Shown here piece after piece: positions 7,075 through 15,400 of a stretch of DNA of 19,633 nt (within the stretch, counting starts at the first letter, position 1; each line of letters begins with the position of its first letter). The DNA comes from Candidatus Methanophaga sp. GoMg3.2. Lineage in GTDB: Archaea > Halobacteriota > Syntropharchaeia > Alkanophagales > Methanospirareceae. The stretch lies in the NCBI GenBank assembly GCA_013180565.1, contig QBUN01000412.1, positions 1 to 19,633 of the forward strand, in the 5' to 3' direction. The position numbers and the translations under genes were made by a program. The notes beneath the pieces are model-generated. The model was not told the origin of the DNA. It searched no databases and worked only from the letters and a program-made list of their open reading frames with translations.

Positions 7075-8151
7075 TTACATCTTTGTTTCTTTTATAACCA
7101 CCGATCTAAGTTCATCAGGTATCGCATCAAATTTATCAGTTACCGGTGGAATTGTCGGTTGCTCCAAGTCACCGAGTACTCTCTGCCCCTTCTTGCCTAT
7201 CACAAACTTCACAAACGCAACTGCAAGTTCGGGCTGTGGCGCGTTCTGAGGTATTGTCACCCCATAGTAAATCGGTCTGCCGACTCGCTCTGTATCAACA
7301 GCCGAAAAACGTTGAAATCCCAATCGGACATTTACTTTCTTGTAGTCGTCTTCATATTCCATAGAACTCAAATCTATCTGGTCCGGCAATTCCACAAACC
7401 GCAAGCCGTGTTGTTGTGCCACGCTCTTGTATTGAAAGGTATAATCAAGCCCACCGTACTCCAGCAGTGCTAATAGTTGCACGCTTCCTCCCCGTACAAC
7501 CACTTTTCCCGCGTGTGGCTCAAATATCTCAGGCACAAACACGATGTATGTATCGCCTTCTTTAGTTACCGAGATAGTAGGCTCGAAATTACACGCGATT
7601 AAATCATCAAAAATCGTGGGGTTATCGTAGTACGATTCCGCGAGTTGGGTCACCATCAAGGTTCGGTATCCGCACGAGTCCAGCGTAGGGTTCGAGAACC
7701 CAAACTTCACTTCCGGTCGCCCGAGAATTTCATACCAGTTCGATTCCGTTATCTCATCTGCGTATTTGCTTTGGTTATTATACGCGATGACCATCTGATT
7801 CGTTGCGAACTTTACGTACCAGTCCGTGTAGTCTTCACCGCTCGGAGTAGCATACATCATGTCAGGAATCAATGAGTAATCGGCAACCGCAAGCACATCC
7901 ACTTCCTTATGTATGTCTGTTACCTGCCGGATCGCCTGGATACTACCATGCCCCTCTATCTGCACGTCCACACCCGGATGCATGTTTTCAAATTGCTTTT
8001 CCAGTTCTTCAAAAGGCACAATCAGGCTTCCTGCATAGATCACTTTCAGTTTCGTTTCTTCCTGTTCCTGTTCCTGTTGCTGGTAAATCGCAGTGCTTAT
8101 AACTACTGCAACAATTAACAATACCAGAACTGCAATGTGTATAGTTTTCAT
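7075..8151 (-). CDS. wtpA: Tungstate/molybdate-binding protein WtpA
   Basis: The extracytoplasmic solute-binding protein (358 residues) has an N-terminal membrane anchor or signal (residues 1-22, no lipobox Cys). A Gln/Glu linker follows (YQQQEQEQEE), encoded by a short GTTCCT-type repeat. The core begins KVIYAGSLIVPFEELEKQF. WtpA hallmarks are present: AGSL (Ser42), EGHGSIQAIRQVTDI (Ser70), VLAVADYSLIP, NPTLDSCGYRTLM (Asp158), LLEYGGLDYTFQYKSVAQQH (Glu231) and FVKFVIGKKGQRVLGD. The two Ser and the Asp and Glu are candidate oxyanion ligands, since archaeal WtpA/ModA proteins bind tungstate or molybdate with octahedral coordination using an extra Asp and Glu. It starts 11 nt after the preceding gene, so it is part of the long operon. 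No Shine-Dalgarno is visible at this start, so it probably relies on coupling. Confidence 0.93.
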   Translation of the reverse strand: MKTIHIAVLVLLIVAVVISTAIYQQQEQEQEETKLKVIYAGSLIVPFEELEKQFENMHPGVDVQIEGHGSIQAIRQVTDIHKEVDVLAVADYSLIPDMMYATPSGEDYTDWYVKFATNQMVIAYNNQSKYADEITESNWYEILGRPEVKFGFSNPTLDSCGYRTLMVTQLAESYYDNPTIFDDLIACNFEPTISVTKEGDTYIVFVPEIFEPHAGKVVVRGGSVQLLALLEYGGLDYTFQYKSVAQQHGLRFVELPDQIDLSSMEYEDDYKKVNVRLGFQRFSAVDTERVGRPIYYGVTIPQNAPQPELAVAFVKFVIGKKGQRVLGDLEQPTIPPVTDKFDAIPDELRSVVIKETKM

Positions 8152-8162
8152 CAGTTGTGATT

Positions 8163-8753
8163 TTACGTTTTATTTTGATTCTTGATAGCACGAATCGCTA
8201 TTTTATCCACCCACTTAATCCAGTAATGACCTTCAGTCAACAGTTTATCCTCAGACACAATAGCGAGCCTGAGCGGTCTGCCATCGTCCTCGGAAAGAGA
8301 TGCACCGTCTTGTTCATACGTCAATATCATCTTTAAAGGGCTATGTGGCATCTCCTTAAGAGTTGCAGGTTCATACGTGACAAAATCGCCTTTGACCTGG
8401 TCATATGTGAACACCATCATATACCCGTCTGGTGCAGATACCCAAAGGGTGTTTGAATCGTTAATACCTCCAACAAGGGCACATAAGTCTTCCACAGGGA
8501 CACCTTTACATTTGAATGGGCCATTTATCATGCCAACAGTGCTAAAGAATCCGCCATAACCCGCGTAAGAAGGCATTGCTTTTAGTTCATCAAAGGCCAC
8601 TACTTTTTCCGCCGTGCCAATCAACGTCAGGTTCCAGTTGATCTTCTCTTCGGGCTTTCCAATAGGATACATATACATAACGGCAGCAATAGCTCCGATG
8701 CATATCACTGTAATAACAAATACAAATCCGATAATTTTGCGGCTTTCTTTCAT
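8163..8753 (-). CDS. Membrane-anchored single-domain protein of the oxidoreductase molybdopterin-binding fold
   Basis: The 196-residue protein has an N-terminal membrane segment (IIGFVFVITVICIGAIAAVM, residues 7-26). One extracellular domain follows: WNLTLIGTAEKVVAFDELKA, then FKCKGVPVEDLCALVGG, VSAPDGYMMVFTYDQV, GRPLRLAIV and a final WIKWVDKIAI. This order (start strand WNLTL.G, GVP...L, a DGY strand, PLR..., then KWVDKI) is that of the PF00174 sulfite-oxidase-type domain. Non-catalytic relatives of this domain are common in archaeal and bacterial surface proteins. The usual Mo-ligating Cys position is not clearly present; the nearest Cys is in KCKG. A strong AGGAGGAGGG precedes the ATG. The start overlaps the stop of the preceding gene as ATGA, and wtpA follows 11 nt later. 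It could hold a pterin cofactor or act only as a binding module. Confidence 0.75.
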   Translation of the reverse strand: MKESRKIIGFVFVITVICIGAIAAVMYMYPIGKPEEKINWNLTLIGTAEKVVAFDELKAMPSYAGYGGFFSTVGMINGPFKCKGVPVEDLCALVGGINDSNTLWVSAPDGYMMVFTYDQVKGDFVTYEPATLKEMPHSPLKMILTYEQDGASLSEDDGRPLRLAIVSEDKLLTEGHYWIKWVDKIAIRAIKNQNKT

Positions 8754-9565
8754 CTCGCCCTCCTCCTTAAAGCATAAAAAGCCAACATCAACCCTGCAAT
8801 TGCAACTACGACCTCAAATCCGGGTACTGGACTTGATGTAGGAGTGGACATAGATTTCGCGGGACCCCCCTCTTCGCCTGTGTATCCCCCGCGGTAAATC
8901 CTTATCTCGTCTACCCATTTCACAGATAAACCCCCGGTTGAAGGATACAGGTCTCCGAAGAAGTGCTGACTATTTTCAGGTAAGCATTCGCGCATGTCCC
9001 AATTGCCGAAGATGTGTTTACCCTCGGGATTTGATGAATTATCCGCAAAGAATACTAGGCGCATTCCCGTATAATAGTCGGGTGGATACCCCTTTCCCTG
9101 ACGCTCACCGACTTCTGTGTCCTCACCGTTATACCAGCATAGAACTATCGGTCCCTGTCGGGGTTGCGGTTCATAAACGTTTGTATAGCCGAACTCTACA
9201 TGGTAACCGTCCGGTGCACGAACCATCACTTCATCGTCCAGAGACATACCGCCGACCAAATCGCATAAATCCTTTATGTTCGTACCTTTTACGGCACCTC
9301 TATCCTTGAAGTTCGTCGTCTCGTTCTTGTCCCATTTATCGCCTTCAAATACCGGCCCCTGATGGTAGTAATGTGTTACTCCATCGCCATAGACCGGTAA
9401 ATTCTGCGCCAGCCACTGATATGTTACCGTTGTCTCGTCTAAGGCCGTTCCAGCCCCGGTATATAATATCACGTGCACTTCCGTCGTGGGTGCTGCTTGA
9501 ACAAGGCACGCTGCGAATACCAAAAGTAGAAACAGCGAAATCCCGTACACTATCTTTTGGTTCAT
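8750..9565 (-). CDS. PGF-CTERM surface protein with one TTEVHV-type module
   Basis: The 271-residue precursor has a signal peptide (MNQKIVYGISLFLLLVFAAC through LVQA). A mature start TTEVHV is followed by one module shared with its operon neighbours: THYYHQGPVF, GAVKGTNIKDLCDLVGGM, NVYEPQPRQGPIVL, a stretch with GMRLVFFADNSSNPEGKHIF then GNWDMRECLP, and GLSVKWVDEIRIY. The GT.IKDLC.LVGGM and VKWVDEI.IY ends resemble the PF00174-like fold of the gene after it, so I read the module as an elaborated relative. A short Ser/Thr/Pro linker leads to VPGFEVVVAIAGLMLAFYAL and RRRAR, a PGF-CTERM signal processed by archaeosortase, so the protein is tethered to the cell surface. GGAGG precedes the ATG by about 10 nt. 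Both ends overlap neighbours by 4 nt (ATGA). Confidence 0.8.
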   Translation of the reverse strand: MNQKIVYGISLFLLLVFAACLVQAAPTTEVHVILYTGAGTALDETTVTYQWLAQNLPVYGDGVTHYYHQGPVFEGDKWDKNETTNFKDRGAVKGTNIKDLCDLVGGMSLDDEVMVRAPDGYHVEFGYTNVYEPQPRQGPIVLCWYNGEDTEVGERQGKGYPPDYYTGMRLVFFADNSSNPEGKHIFGNWDMRECLPENSQHFFGDLYPSTGGLSVKWVDEIRIYRGGYTGEEGGPAKSMSTPTSSPVPGFEVVVAIAGLMLAFYALRRRAR

Positions 9566-11091
9566 TTTAGCGTTTTCCTCCGTTTAAGCACGTAAGCACC
9601 CGCAACAAATCCCGCGAATACGAATAAAGCTTCAAATCCCGGTGCTGATGGTGTTGGCGTAGCGGTTAGCGCGGGCGTTTCCGTGGGTGTTGGTGGCGCA
9701 GATGGCACGGGCGTAGGAGTTGGGCGTAGTGTAGGAGATGGCGAAGGCGTTACGTTTACTTGTGGCGTTTTTGTGGGTGTTGGTATGGATGTCGTTACAT
9801 TTGACGTGCCATTCACAGTTCCGTTTGCCGCTTTTAACGTTGTCGTTCCCGAAGCAATAGCGATAAAAAACCCTGTGGTATTGATCGTTCCAACTGTTGT
9901 ATTGCTATTTGTCCAGTTGAAAACAATATCGTCCATTTCATGATTGTTTTGATCGTATGCGGTTGCATTGAACTGTTGCGTAGCGTCACGGGCATTTACA
10001 GTTACCGACTGTGGCGAGACGTAAATCGCTGTTAGAACGGGACTAAACTGCGAGTCACCGTAACTATCACTGCTATACGTCATATCTCTTCTATCATCTT
10101 CATGTACCTGTACCGTTACATGCACCATACCGCTTACGGTTCCGTTTTCTGCTCTTATCGTGGCAGTGCCTGCGGTTTTTGCGTCAAATAAACCGTTGTC
10201 GTCTATTGTCCCAATGTATTCCGCGCTGCTCGTCCACGTAAATCTGATAATTGGCAGTTCATTGCCATCCGTGTCGTATGCTGTTGCATTGAACTGTTGT
10301 GTCTCTCCCTCGTCCAGTGTTATGCCCGCAGGTGAAACGGAGATAGCACTTAATTCTGGAGGTTCTGTACTGCTATATATGAGTATTTCATTTACGTACT
10401 TCATCGTATACCCGGTCGTAGTAGGATAATCAGGATATTGATAGTAGTGCCAGTAATCCTCAGGCAGACATGCGCACATATCCCCGATGCCAAATACGTG
10501 TTTAGCCCACGGATTCGTGGCCGTATCGGCGAAGAAGACCAGGCGCATGCCGTTAGAATAACCGTCCGGCACGTACCCACAGATCTCGCCGCTTTCTGTG
10601 GCATCATGCGTATACCATGTCACAACCATCGGACCCTGTCGCGGATCGGGTTCGTAAACGTTCGAGTACGGGAACTTCAAGTAGAATCCATCCTTCGCCT
10701 TGACCTCAACCGTATCTCCTTCAGACATGCCTCCGACCAGATCACACAGATCCTTAACGTTTGTCCCTTTTACGGCACCCAGATCTTTTCCCTGTACATT
10801 CATATCCTCGGTTGGATTCCTGTTGTCATAGGTCTCATTTGGGTGTACTTCATTCCAGTAGTCTCCAAAGATAGGCCCCTGGTGGTAGTAGTGTGTCACA
10901 CCGTCACCATAGACCTCGAGGTTTAGCATCATCCATTCGTGATCAACTGTCGTTTCGTTCAGTAATGTAGTGCCATCGTTCGCGTACTTCGCGATATGCA
11001 CCTCGGTAGTGCCTCCTGCCGACACAAGTGGCGTTAAGAACAGCAGTCCAAAGCTTAGGTATATTATCATTAAAAACAAATCTTTTCGCAT
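9562..11091 (-). CDS. PGF-CTERM surface protein: TTEVHV module plus two Ig-like (Big_2) domains
   Basis: The protein (509 residues) has a signal peptide, then TTEVHIAKYANDGTTLLNET and the module of its neighbour (THYYHQGPIF, GAVKGTNVKDLCDLVGGM, NVYEPDPRQGPMVVTWY, GMRLVFFADTATNPWAKHVF), about residues 28-245. Two bacterial Ig-like domains of the Big_2 type follow (LSAISVSPAGITLDEGETQQ and LTAIYVSPQSVTVNARDATQ, each with QFNATAYD and G.ATI.A.NGTV endings), about residues 250-430. A Pro/Thr-rich stalk leads to APGFEALFVFAGFVAGAYVL and KRRKTLK, a PGF-CTERM anchor. The Ig domains and stalk should lift the module away from the S-layer. I chose the ATG at 11091 because GAGGGGGGTGG lies just upstream. 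A GTG at 11100 in the same frame is the alternative. It overlaps the phosphatase gene end by 22 nt and the next gene by 4 nt. Confidence 0.82.
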   Translation of the reverse strand: MRKDLFLMIIYLSFGLLFLTPLVSAGGTTEVHIAKYANDGTTLLNETTVDHEWMMLNLEVYGDGVTHYYHQGPIFGDYWNEVHPNETYDNRNPTEDMNVQGKDLGAVKGTNVKDLCDLVGGMSEGDTVEVKAKDGFYLKFPYSNVYEPDPRQGPMVVTWYTHDATESGEICGYVPDGYSNGMRLVFFADTATNPWAKHVFGIGDMCACLPEDYWHYYQYPDYPTTTGYTMKYVNEILIYSSTEPPELSAISVSPAGITLDEGETQQFNATAYDTDGNELPIIRFTWTSSAEYIGTIDDNGLFDAKTAGTATIRAENGTVSGMVHVTVQVHEDDRRDMTYSSDSYGDSQFSPVLTAIYVSPQSVTVNARDATQQFNATAYDQNNHEMDDIVFNWTNSNTTVGTINTTGFFIAIASGTTTLKAANGTVNGTSNVTTSIPTPTKTPQVNVTPSPSPTLRPTPTPVPSAPPTPTETPALTATPTPSAPGFEALFVFAGFVAGAYVLKRRKTLK

Positions 11092-12407
11092 TCGTTCCAC
11101 CCCCCTCTAATCACAGGTATCCAATCCGCGTATCTCTTTGTTAGCATAGCGGGGCATGAACTGAGGACCACGGTCTCAAATACAGTATTCTGCGGATAAA
11201 TCTGTGTAACCTCTTTGTTATCTGCTGAGACGTCCGCGACTTGTATCACGTTCATTGTTGCATTAGCGCCTTCGATCGTTATCTTAACGTATCCGAGCGT
11301 ATGTTCAAAGCTGTTCTGATAACCCGGTATCTTAGCCTCAGCAAGCGGATACAACGGCGCCCCACCACAACCTACAACCACATATTGAATCCCTTTTTCT
11401 TCATATCGCTCGTAAGCATGTACGTGACCATTGAAGGCGGCATTCACACTATTATCTATGAAAATATCTTCCCACACTGCGTTCTTCCTGCCACCCCCAT
11501 GGTGTTTATCCGAGCTGTATATCGGATGATGGAACGACACGAATTTCCAGGTTGCATCGCAGGCAATATCGTTTTGTAGCCATTCTGTCTGCTCGGTCAT
11601 ATGCTGCGATACCCCGTCATTACTGTCAAGCACGGAGAAGTGTGCATTTCCGCAATCGAACGAATACCATTTTGGAACACCAAAAGTTACGTAGTAGTTT
11701 GTATGGTTATCCTCATGATTACCAAGCACAGGATATATGGTCGTATTTGCCAGCATCGCCCTGCCGGATTCGAAGAACCTGTTCCATTCTTCCTGGTCAT
11801 TTCCTGAGCAGACAAAATCGCCGGTGTGCAGCACGAACGAAACATCCTTTTCACTCGCTATACGGTCTGCAACGAGTTTGTGCCTCTCCATCTGCGTGAA
11901 TAACGGGCTTTGCGCTCTGCTATCGCCGTAAACGATGAATGTGAACGAGTCGTCACCGTATGTTTTGAAGTTGTGGTCGCCAGTGTATTCATGCCCTAAT
12001 ATGAGTTGATAATGGTACACTGTGTTCGGCGTCAGGTTCGTAATGTCAAGATGGTGCAGTTGCTTTCTTTCTGTGTCTGTAATTGTATGGTCATAGTCGC
12101 CATGTTCTTTGTAATACCCTTCTGTTGCATACTTTACAGTTCCTGTGGTTGCATTTTCCGTCTTCCAGTTGATTGTCGTTGAATCCTGCATAGTGCCTGT
12201 GATGTAAGGCCCCCATAGTGTGATTGGTATGGGCATTGTCGCCCCATTCAAGGCATACTCTGGCACGTGCACTTCTGTTGTGGCGGCCTGCACGGGGAAT
12301 GCCAAAATCAGCACTGCTATGCCAACCATTACCCACGCACACGCATTCGCATCTATCATCATCGCACTGCGAACTTTCTCGACATAACTCTTTTCTCCCT
12401 TTTTCAT
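11070..12407 (-). CDS. Secreted purple-acid-phosphatase-like metallophosphoesterase
   Basis: After a hydrophobic signal (VMVGIAVLILAFPVQA) the mature protein begins TTEVHVPEYALNGATMPIPI, the same opening as its non-enzymatic neighbours. A fibronectin-like N-domain follows (TINWKTENATTGTVKYATEG; LTPNTVYHYQL). The calcineurin-like phosphoesterase core then has all metal motifs: YGDSRAQ, HTGDFVCSGND, VLGNHEDN, SFHHPIYSS and NGHVHAYERY (about residues 160-335). This is the architecture of purple acid phosphatases, which hydrolyse phosphate monoesters outside the cell. In GDFVCSGN the position of the PAP iron-ligating Tyr (GDLSYA) is Cys, so a purple Fe(III)-tyrosinate centre is unlikely. There is no PGF-CTERM anchor; it ends WNECEKICF. 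The start is uncertain: ATG 12407 gives a normal signal peptide, while ATG 12458 adds 17 residues overlapping the upstream gene. Neither has a clear Shine-Dalgarno. Confidence 0.85.
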   Translation of the reverse strand: MKKGEKSYVEKVRSAMMIDANACAWVMVGIAVLILAFPVQAATTEVHVPEYALNGATMPIPITLWGPYITGTMQDSTTINWKTENATTGTVKYATEGYYKEHGDYDHTITDTERKQLHHLDITNLTPNTVYHYQLILGHEYTGDHNFKTYGDDSFTFIVYGDSRAQSPLFTQMERHKLVADRIASEKDVSFVLHTGDFVCSGNDQEEWNRFFESGRAMLANTTIYPVLGNHEDNHTNYYVTFGVPKWYSFDCGNAHFSVLDSNDGVSQHMTEQTEWLQNDIACDATWKFVSFHHPIYSSDKHHGGGRKNAVWEDIFIDNSVNAAFNGHVHAYERYEEKGIQYVVVGCGGAPLYPLAEAKIPGYQNSFEHTLGYVKITIEGANATMNVIQVADVSADNKEVTQIYPQNTVFETVVLSSCPAMLTKRYADWIPVIRGGWNECEKICF

Positions 12408-12445
12408 GGTGAAATAAAGAAGGAGGCGGTGAACCACCTCTAAGA

Positions 12446-15400
12446 CTAGTTCTGCCATAGCTTTATTACGGGGATAACGTCCAATTTTATCGTAGCTACC
12501 CCTTTGACCTGCAAACTACCCGATACGTTCGCTCCCACGAGTTTGAGCGGCCAACTTGAGTCGTCTTCTGGTATATGTGTGCCATTGAGCGTATTCGCAA
12601 CGATGTAGTTGCTGTTTCGGATCGTATCTCCACTGTCAATGGTCACGCTATATCCGTCACTTGCGAAGATCGTGATGTTGTACCCTGCTGCAGCGAGTGT
12701 GTCATTGTATGCACCTTCTGAATGAGTGTTCTCATCATCCACCCAGCCGCAGAGCACCCAGAGTGGCAAGCCTTCCCATGCCCTGCCCTTGCTGTCCGTA
12801 TATCCGGCTGCATGACCGCCCATAGTACAAGCAAGCGCCTGGTCGAAGTAGGACTTGCTAATCGTGTCGTTGATGGCACCTTCTAACGTGAGGTTCCAGT
12901 CTGTCGCATGTGCCGAATATATCTTAATGGAATCCACGTACTTGGCGGAAAGACCGGCACATGACGGATACTGTACACCATCATTCCAGTAGTAATGCCA
13001 ATATTTATCGTCCATGCACTCATGCATATCCCACAGCCCGAAGATATGGTCATCGTCACTAGCAGTAAAGAATAGCCGCATTCCGTTGGAATAGTCCGGT
13101 ACATAGCCCTGATCATCTGCCCACCAGGCAAGGAAAGCCTCTCCCTGACGTTCCCGTTGTTCACTCGAGAGTTCATCAGTGTAAATGTTTTCGTAGCCCA
13201 ATGCTGTTTCATATCCGTCACAAGCGACCAGCTCGATTTCAGTCCCTGCACCCATGCCTCCGACAAGTTCACATAGGCCCTTCACCGAGGTCCCTTTCAC
13301 TACCCTATCAATCTTATAACCCCCGGGATAGGTCTCGGCCTGATCCCAGTGGTCTCCTTCGGTGAAATCACAAGCCTCAAACTTGTAGGCAGTCGTGCCA
13401 TCGCCGATGACCGGGAGGTTCGCCTCCATCCACTGGTAGGAGACATTAGTCTCGTTCAGAATGGTGGTGCCATCCGTATCGTACTTGATGATGTGGACCG
13501 AAGGCACCTCTGTTGAGCCACCAAATTCTGTCAGTTCGATCTCAACAATGTTACCTACCCGGCTTCCTCCTGATACTTCACTGCCCACAAGCCGGAGTGG
13601 CCAAGGCGGGTGTGAACCATCCAGGGAGAGCGGCTCACCGTTCAGTGTGTCTGCCACGATAAACCCGCCGTTGCGTGCAACATCCGTACTTGCAAATTCT
13701 TTGGCATAGCCATCACCTGCTTTCACGATTATCTTGTAGCCCATAGCAGCTTGATTGTCGTTGAAAGCGTCTGGACCGTGTGGTATTCGATCGTCCACCA
13801 AGCCACAGAAGAACCAGAGCGGCACGCCTTCCCATACATCGCTTGTATCAGGATCAGTCCAGGTCACACCATGACATGAAGGATCGGCTGCAGTCTCATA
13901 TTCGGCTTGGGAGAGTACATCAGAGATCTTGCCAGTCAAATTGAGGTTATAGCTACCAGTAGCAGGTGGCGGAGTGATAAACTCAACGAGCTCAATCGCG
14001 ACAATGTTGCCGATCTTGTTGCCACCGAATACTTCTCTGCCCACAAGCTTAAGCGGGAAACTACCTTCTTCGAGTTCCTCCCCGTTCAACGTGTTTGCCA
14101 CGATATAACCTCTGTCGCGTGCAATATCACTATTAACAAAGTCCCTGTTATATCCATCACCTGCAATCAGTTTGACCGTGTAATTTGCAGTTGCATGGGT
14201 GTCGTTAAACGTCCAGTGGCTTGTGGTCTCAAGGTCATCAACCGCTCCGGCGAGGTACCAGAGTGGAATACCGGTCCAGGTATCGTTACCGTCAGTGTAA
14301 GTCACGCCATGACAGGCAACTGCTTCTTCAAACTCCGCCTGCGTAATAACGTCCCCGACATCACCAAGCAGCTTGAGTTCCCAGCCTTCCGATGGTCCCG
14401 GGAGACCCACAAGTTCGATCTTAGCTATGTTTCCTACTTGCTGCCCCCCTGTCACATTAGCACCTTTGAGGTGTAGCGGCCAGCAGGGCTTGCCTGATGA
14501 TGTGTTTATCGGAAGTTCCGAACCATTGAGTGCGTTTGCAACGATATAGCCATCGTTTCGTGCGATGTCCGCGCTGGCAAGGCTGGTACTCCAACCGTCA
14601 CCTGCAATTACTTTTACCGTGTAGCCGTCAGCAGCGAGTATGTCGTTGAATGCATCTGGACCATGCTGTATTTCATCATCTACCCACCCGACAAGGTACC
14701 AGAGTGGAATACCCTCCCAGAACTTGCCGGTATCGGGATCAGTCCAGTTAGCATAATGACCACAGGCAACGCTCTCACCAAACGCTGCTTTTGCGACTGT
14801 TTCTGTAACCGCGCCTACAAGTTCGAGATCCCAATCACTTAGCGAAGTATTCACCGTGATCATAACCGCAGCAATAGCATCTTCAGACCCGTAATCGGGT
14901 AACTCCACGTTGCCGTAGTAGTAGTATACTACATCTTTATCTTGTAGCGCGTAGATATTCAAACCTTCTGTTTCCGAATTACTCCAGTCATCCAGGACAT
15001 GATCATTTACCGAGCAACTCCAGGCCCACTTGTCGCTGTCCGACTTGTTGTATCTATAATCCCGGATGTCGTCAAGCATCAGGATACCCTTTGACAGGTA
15101 TTTCTTATCAGTGACGTTGTAGCCAAAAGCACCTGCGGTCGCAGCCGCATCAAGTGCTCCCAGAGGCGTAAGGTTGTTAACGGAATATTCTGTTCCCGAG
15201 TTATATGCTGTCTGGGTGAAGTAGCCTCCCGTAAGTGTGACCGAATTGTCGAAGAAGACATCAGAAGCAGCTTCCGTGCTGTAAATTAGAAGTTCACTGA
15301 CGTGCTTTACAGACAGCCCACTTGAGGAAGGCCAGATCCCGGAGTAATTATGCCAGTATTTTGGTGCGAAACATTCGTGCATGTCCCAATTGCCAAATAC

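Noticed and set aside
9683..9943. Gly/Val-rich plus-strand frame
   Set aside because: Shadow of the Pro/Thr-rich stalk codons of the PGF-CTERM protein on the minus strand.
13907..14476. Plus-strand 189-codon frame inside the giant gene
   Set aside because: Antisense to well-conserved repeats of the 1174-residue protein; no ribosome-binding site or family pattern.
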